This document shows, piece after piece, positions 62,098 to 64,000 of a DNA stretch of 64,000 bases (position 1 is the stretch's first letter; the number at the start of each line of letters is the position of its first letter). The position numbers and the translations under genes are program-made. Source of the stretch: Mycobacterium spongiae (GTDB lineage: Bacteria; Actinomycetota; Actinomycetes; Mycobacteriales; Mycobacteriaceae). The notes under the pieces are model-generated. The model was given only the letters and a program-made list of their open reading frames with translations. It was not told the origin of the DNA and did not search any database. The stretch is from contig NZ_CP046600.1 in NCBI RefSeq assembly GCF_018278905.1, positions 1,054,001-1,118,000 of the forward strand. The letters run 5' to 3'.

Positions 62098-62859
62098 ATG
62101 GATGACATGAGGACGCCGCTAAGGGGACTCGGCCCACCCGGCGATGACCGGGCGCACGACGCGGCCACCGGTGGCAACGACCGCTACGCGATGTGGGATG
62201 CCGCCTACGTGCTTGGGTCATTGTCGGCAGCCGACCGCCGCGAATTCGAGGCGCACATGGCCCACTGCCCGGCGTGTCGGGCCGCCGTCGGGGAACTGTC
62301 TGGTGTGCCGGCCCTGCTGTCACAGCTCAGCCGGGAAGAAGTGACTGCGATCGATGAGTCCGGCTCGGGTGTCGGGGCTGCGGAGATGTCACCGGAGCTG
62401 TTGCCGTCGTTGCTGGCAACGGTGCGCTGGCGCCGTCGCCGCAACCGCCTCGCGACCTGGACGGCGTCGGCTGCCGCTGCCGCGGTGCTCGGGGTCGGCG
62501 TGCTGGTTGGTATCCAGGGCCATCCCACGTCTGACCAGCAGGTGACCGCGTCGCCGCTGCCCATGGCGCAGACCGGGACAACCCTGCTGACCTCGACCGT
62601 GGCGATCAGTCCGGAGCACTGGGGAACGTTCATCAATCTGCGGTGCGTCTGCCTGGCGCCCCCGGATGCCCACCATGACACGCTGGCCATGGTCGTCGTG
62701 GGTCGCGACGGCAGCCAAACGCGGCTGGCGACGTGGGTGGCCGAACCCGGACACACTGCGACGCCCGCGGGAAGCATTTCCACACCCGCGAATCAGATCG
62801 CGGCAGTACAAGTGGTTGCCGCCGATACCGGTGAGGTTCTGCTGGAGCGTTCCCTCTAA
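62098..62859 (+). CDS. rslA: RslA, zinc-binding anti-sigma factor of SigL
   Basis: A 253-residue membrane anti-sigma factor. The N-terminal ZAS domain has His53, Cys57 and Cys60 (HMAHCPAC) after YAMWDAAYVLGSLSAADRRE; the cysteines release SigL when oxidised. One helix (TASAAAAAVLGVGVLVGIQG, near residue 125-145) crosses the membrane. The outer domain (NLRCVCLAPPDAHHDTLAMV, ATPAGSISTPANQIAAVQVV) is a RskA-like fold with two further cysteines. Lies 69 bases after sigL in the same operon. Confidence 0.96.
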   Translation: MDDMRTPLRGLGPPGDDRAHDAATGGNDRYAMWDAAYVLGSLSAADRREFEAHMAHCPACRAAVGELSGVPALLSQLSREEVTAIDESGSGVGAAEMSPELLPSLLATVRWRRRRNRLATWTASAAAAAVLGVGVLVGIQGHPTSDQQVTASPLPMAQTGTTLLTSTVAISPEHWGTFINLRCVCLAPPDAHHDTLAMVVVGRDGSQTRLATWVAEPGHTATPAGSISTPANQIAAVQVVAADTGEVLLERSL

Positions 62860-62901
62860 GGGGGTTGAGCGGCTGTACCCGCAGGTGCGGTAAGAAAGGG
62901 C

Positions 62902-63402
62902 GTGGCTGTCTCACAGAAGCGCGACCCGATCGCCGCGGCCCGGACCAACTGGGAAAACGCCGGCTGGGGTGATGTCGCGCAAGGCATGGTCGCGGTGACG
63001 TCGGTAATGCGTGCCCATCAAATCCTGCTGGCCCGCGTCGAGACGGCGTTGCGTCCCTACGACCTGAGTTTTTCCCGCTTCGAGTTGTTGCGATTGTTGG
63101 CGTTCAGCCGCACCGGGGCGTTGCCGATCACCAAAGCCTCAGACCGGCTGCAGGTGCACGTCACCAGTGTCACCCACGCGATCCGGCGGCTGGAAGCCGA
63201 TGGGCTGGTGCAGCGCGTGCCCCATCCCACCGATGGGCGGACGACGTTGGTGCACATCACCGAGCTGGGCCGCTCCACGGTCGAGGACGCCACGGAGACG
63301 CTGAACGAGCAGGTGTTCGCCGATATCGGCATGGCCGCCGGTGAGTCGGAGGCGCTGGTGTCGTCCATCGAAACGTTGCGCCGTAGCGCAGGGGACTTCT
63401 AG
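62902..63402 (+). CDS. MarR-family regulator (Rv0737-like)
   Basis: A 166-residue MarR protein: VTSVMRAHQILLARVETALR, PYDLSFSRFELLRLLAFSRT, SDRLQVHVTSVTHAIRRLEA (recognition helix) and DGLVQRVPHPTDGRTTLVHI (wing). MarR proteins bind as dimers and respond to small aromatic compounds. GTG 62902 is the start. It lies 42 bases after rslA, and the next gene (a thiol-dependent isomerase type) may be its target. Confidence 0.9.
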   Translation: MAVSQKRDPIAAARTNWENAGWGDVAQGMVAVTSVMRAHQILLARVETALRPYDLSFSRFELLRLLAFSRTGALPITKASDRLQVHVTSVTHAIRRLEADGLVQRVPHPTDGRTTLVHITELGRSTVEDATETLNEQVFADIGMAAGESEALVSSIETLRRSAGDF

Positions 63403-63424
63403 ATTGAACCGGGAAGGGCGGATC

Positions 63425-63970
63425 GTGGACCCACTCGCAGCTCACCAGCGTGCTCAAGACGCATTCAGTCGCGTTCTCGCTGGCGTCGGTCCCGACCAGC
63501 TCGACGCCCCCAGCCCGTGCACGGAGTGGACGGTCAGCGATCTGATCGGCCACGTTCTCTACGGCAATGAGCATGTCGGGATCTGGGCGGGTGGACCCGA
63601 TGAGCCTCCGGCGCGGCCGGAGAACGTCGTCGCAGCCCATCGGGCTGCCGCCACCGCAGCTCACGAGGTCTTCGCTCGACCGGACGGGATGTCCATCACC
63701 TTCAGGCTGCCGTTCGGGGACTTCCCCGCAGAAGTCTTCGTCGGGCTACGCACCATGGACGTACTCACCCATGCCTGGGACTTGGCAGCGGCCACCGGGC
63801 AGTGCACCGATCTTGATCCGGAATTGGCGACCGAGCAGCTCGCCGCCGCGCGCCGGCTTGTGGGGCCGCAGATCCGCGGGCCTGGCCAGCCGTTCGGCGA
63901 CGAGCAGCCTTGCCCACCGGAACGGGCTCCTGCCGATCAGCTGGCTGCGTTCCTGGGCCGAAAGGTGTGA
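63425..63970 (+). CDS. TIGR03086/mycothiol-dependent maleylpyruvate isomerase-like protein (Rv0738-like)
   Basis: A 181-residue four-helix protein of the DinB/maleylpyruvate isomerase superfamily: MDPLAAHQRAQDAFSRVLAG, APSPCTEWTVSDLIGHVLYG (metal-binding His), VGLRTMDVLTHAWDLAAATG and ADQLAAFLGRKV. Metal binding is expected from the His pattern; relatives use mycothiol. GTG 63425 is chosen because the family begins there (residue V D P L). Function uncertain. Confidence 0.82.
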   Translation: MDPLAAHQRAQDAFSRVLAGVGPDQLDAPSPCTEWTVSDLIGHVLYGNEHVGIWAGGPDEPPARPENVVAAHRAAATAAHEVFARPDGMSITFRLPFGDFPAEVFVGLRTMDVLTHAWDLAAATGQCTDLDPELATEQLAAARRLVGPQIRGPGQPFGDEQPCPPERAPADQLAAFLGRKV

Positions 63971-63971
63971 T

Positions 63972-64000
63972 CTAGCCGCCGCGCAGCGTCTCGATCACCG
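63972..64000 (-). CDS. Possible 3' end of a minus-strand gene (VIETLRGG, stop)
   Basis: On the minus strand the last window bases read VIETLRGG then TAG at 63974-63972. They could be the end of a gene beyond the edge. Only nine codons are visible, so the call is weak. Confidence 0.3.

Overview
The window looks like chromosome from a slow-growing Mycobacterium outside, but related to, the M. tuberculosis complex. It is GC-rich, and from about 1.4 kb to 64 kb the gene order follows (from memory) M. tuberculosis H37Rv from end/Rv0670 to Rv0738. It runs from endonuclease IV past the str operon (rpsL-rpsG-fusA-tuf), the mycofactocin cluster, the S10 and spc ribosomal-protein operons and sppA to secY-adk-map-sigL. 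Many proteins match the lengths I remember for the tubercle orthologues (tuf 396, secY 441, adk 181, MftD 396 aa). I could not run any database search, so orthology statements rest on recognition.

Layout. 0-1.3 kb: an amidase (cut by the window edge) behind an HxlR-type regulator. 1.4-7.2 kb: endonuclease IV, a lipoprotein esterase, an AidB-type acyl-CoA dehydrogenase, two crotonases and a PaaX regulator. 7.2-9.4 kb: two DUF3060 proteins, then decayed DNA holding a broken MFS transporter and a frameshifted C-terminus of an MmpL5-like RND transporter. The intact mmpS5-mmpL5-mmpR5 genes found here in M. tuberculosis are absent. 9.4-14.9 kb: TetR regulator and str operon, closed by a perfect hairpin terminator. 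15-18.5 kb: membrane protein, mycofactocin-type SDR, ferredoxin reductase. 18.8-23.7 kb: an accessory insertion with a LysR regulator, a divergent operon whose genes are joined by ATGA overlaps (amidohydrolase, NifU-like protein, truncated HpcH-type aldolase, GlcG/HbpS-like protein), a transposase scar and a Tat-type metallo-beta-lactamase-fold lipoprotein. 23.8-32.1 kb: DUF2332 protein and mftR facing mftABCDEFG. 32.1-38.6 kb: S10 operon. 38.6-44.6 kb: sulfatase atsA with its formylglycine-generating enzyme, a DUF222/HNH (13E12-type) protein with an SOS-like box over its start, and a DUF4436 membrane protein. 44.9-49.1 kb: spc operon from rplN to rplO. 49-58.6 kb: genes interrupting the spc operon (F420-type oxidoreductase, sppA, three tandem SAM methyltransferases, a fucA-serA2/xylB divergent module, a GNAT with a GyrA-like N-terminus, and the vestige of a further methyltransferase). 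58.7-64 kb: secY-adk-map, the autoregulated sigL-rslA pair, a MarR regulator and a maleylpyruvate-isomerase-like protein.

How the parts work together. The backbone is the translation and secretion machinery. The mycofactocin genes make a redox peptide cofactor that the nearby SDR probably uses. The rpsJ and rplN promoters share the same spacing and the same ten bases at the predicted transcript start, which suggests common control. Accessory change is concentrated at 8.3-9.3 kb (efflux locus decay), 18.8-23.7 kb (catabolic insertion), 42-43.5 kb (DUF222 insertion) and 51.9-58.6 kb (methyltransferase gain and loss).
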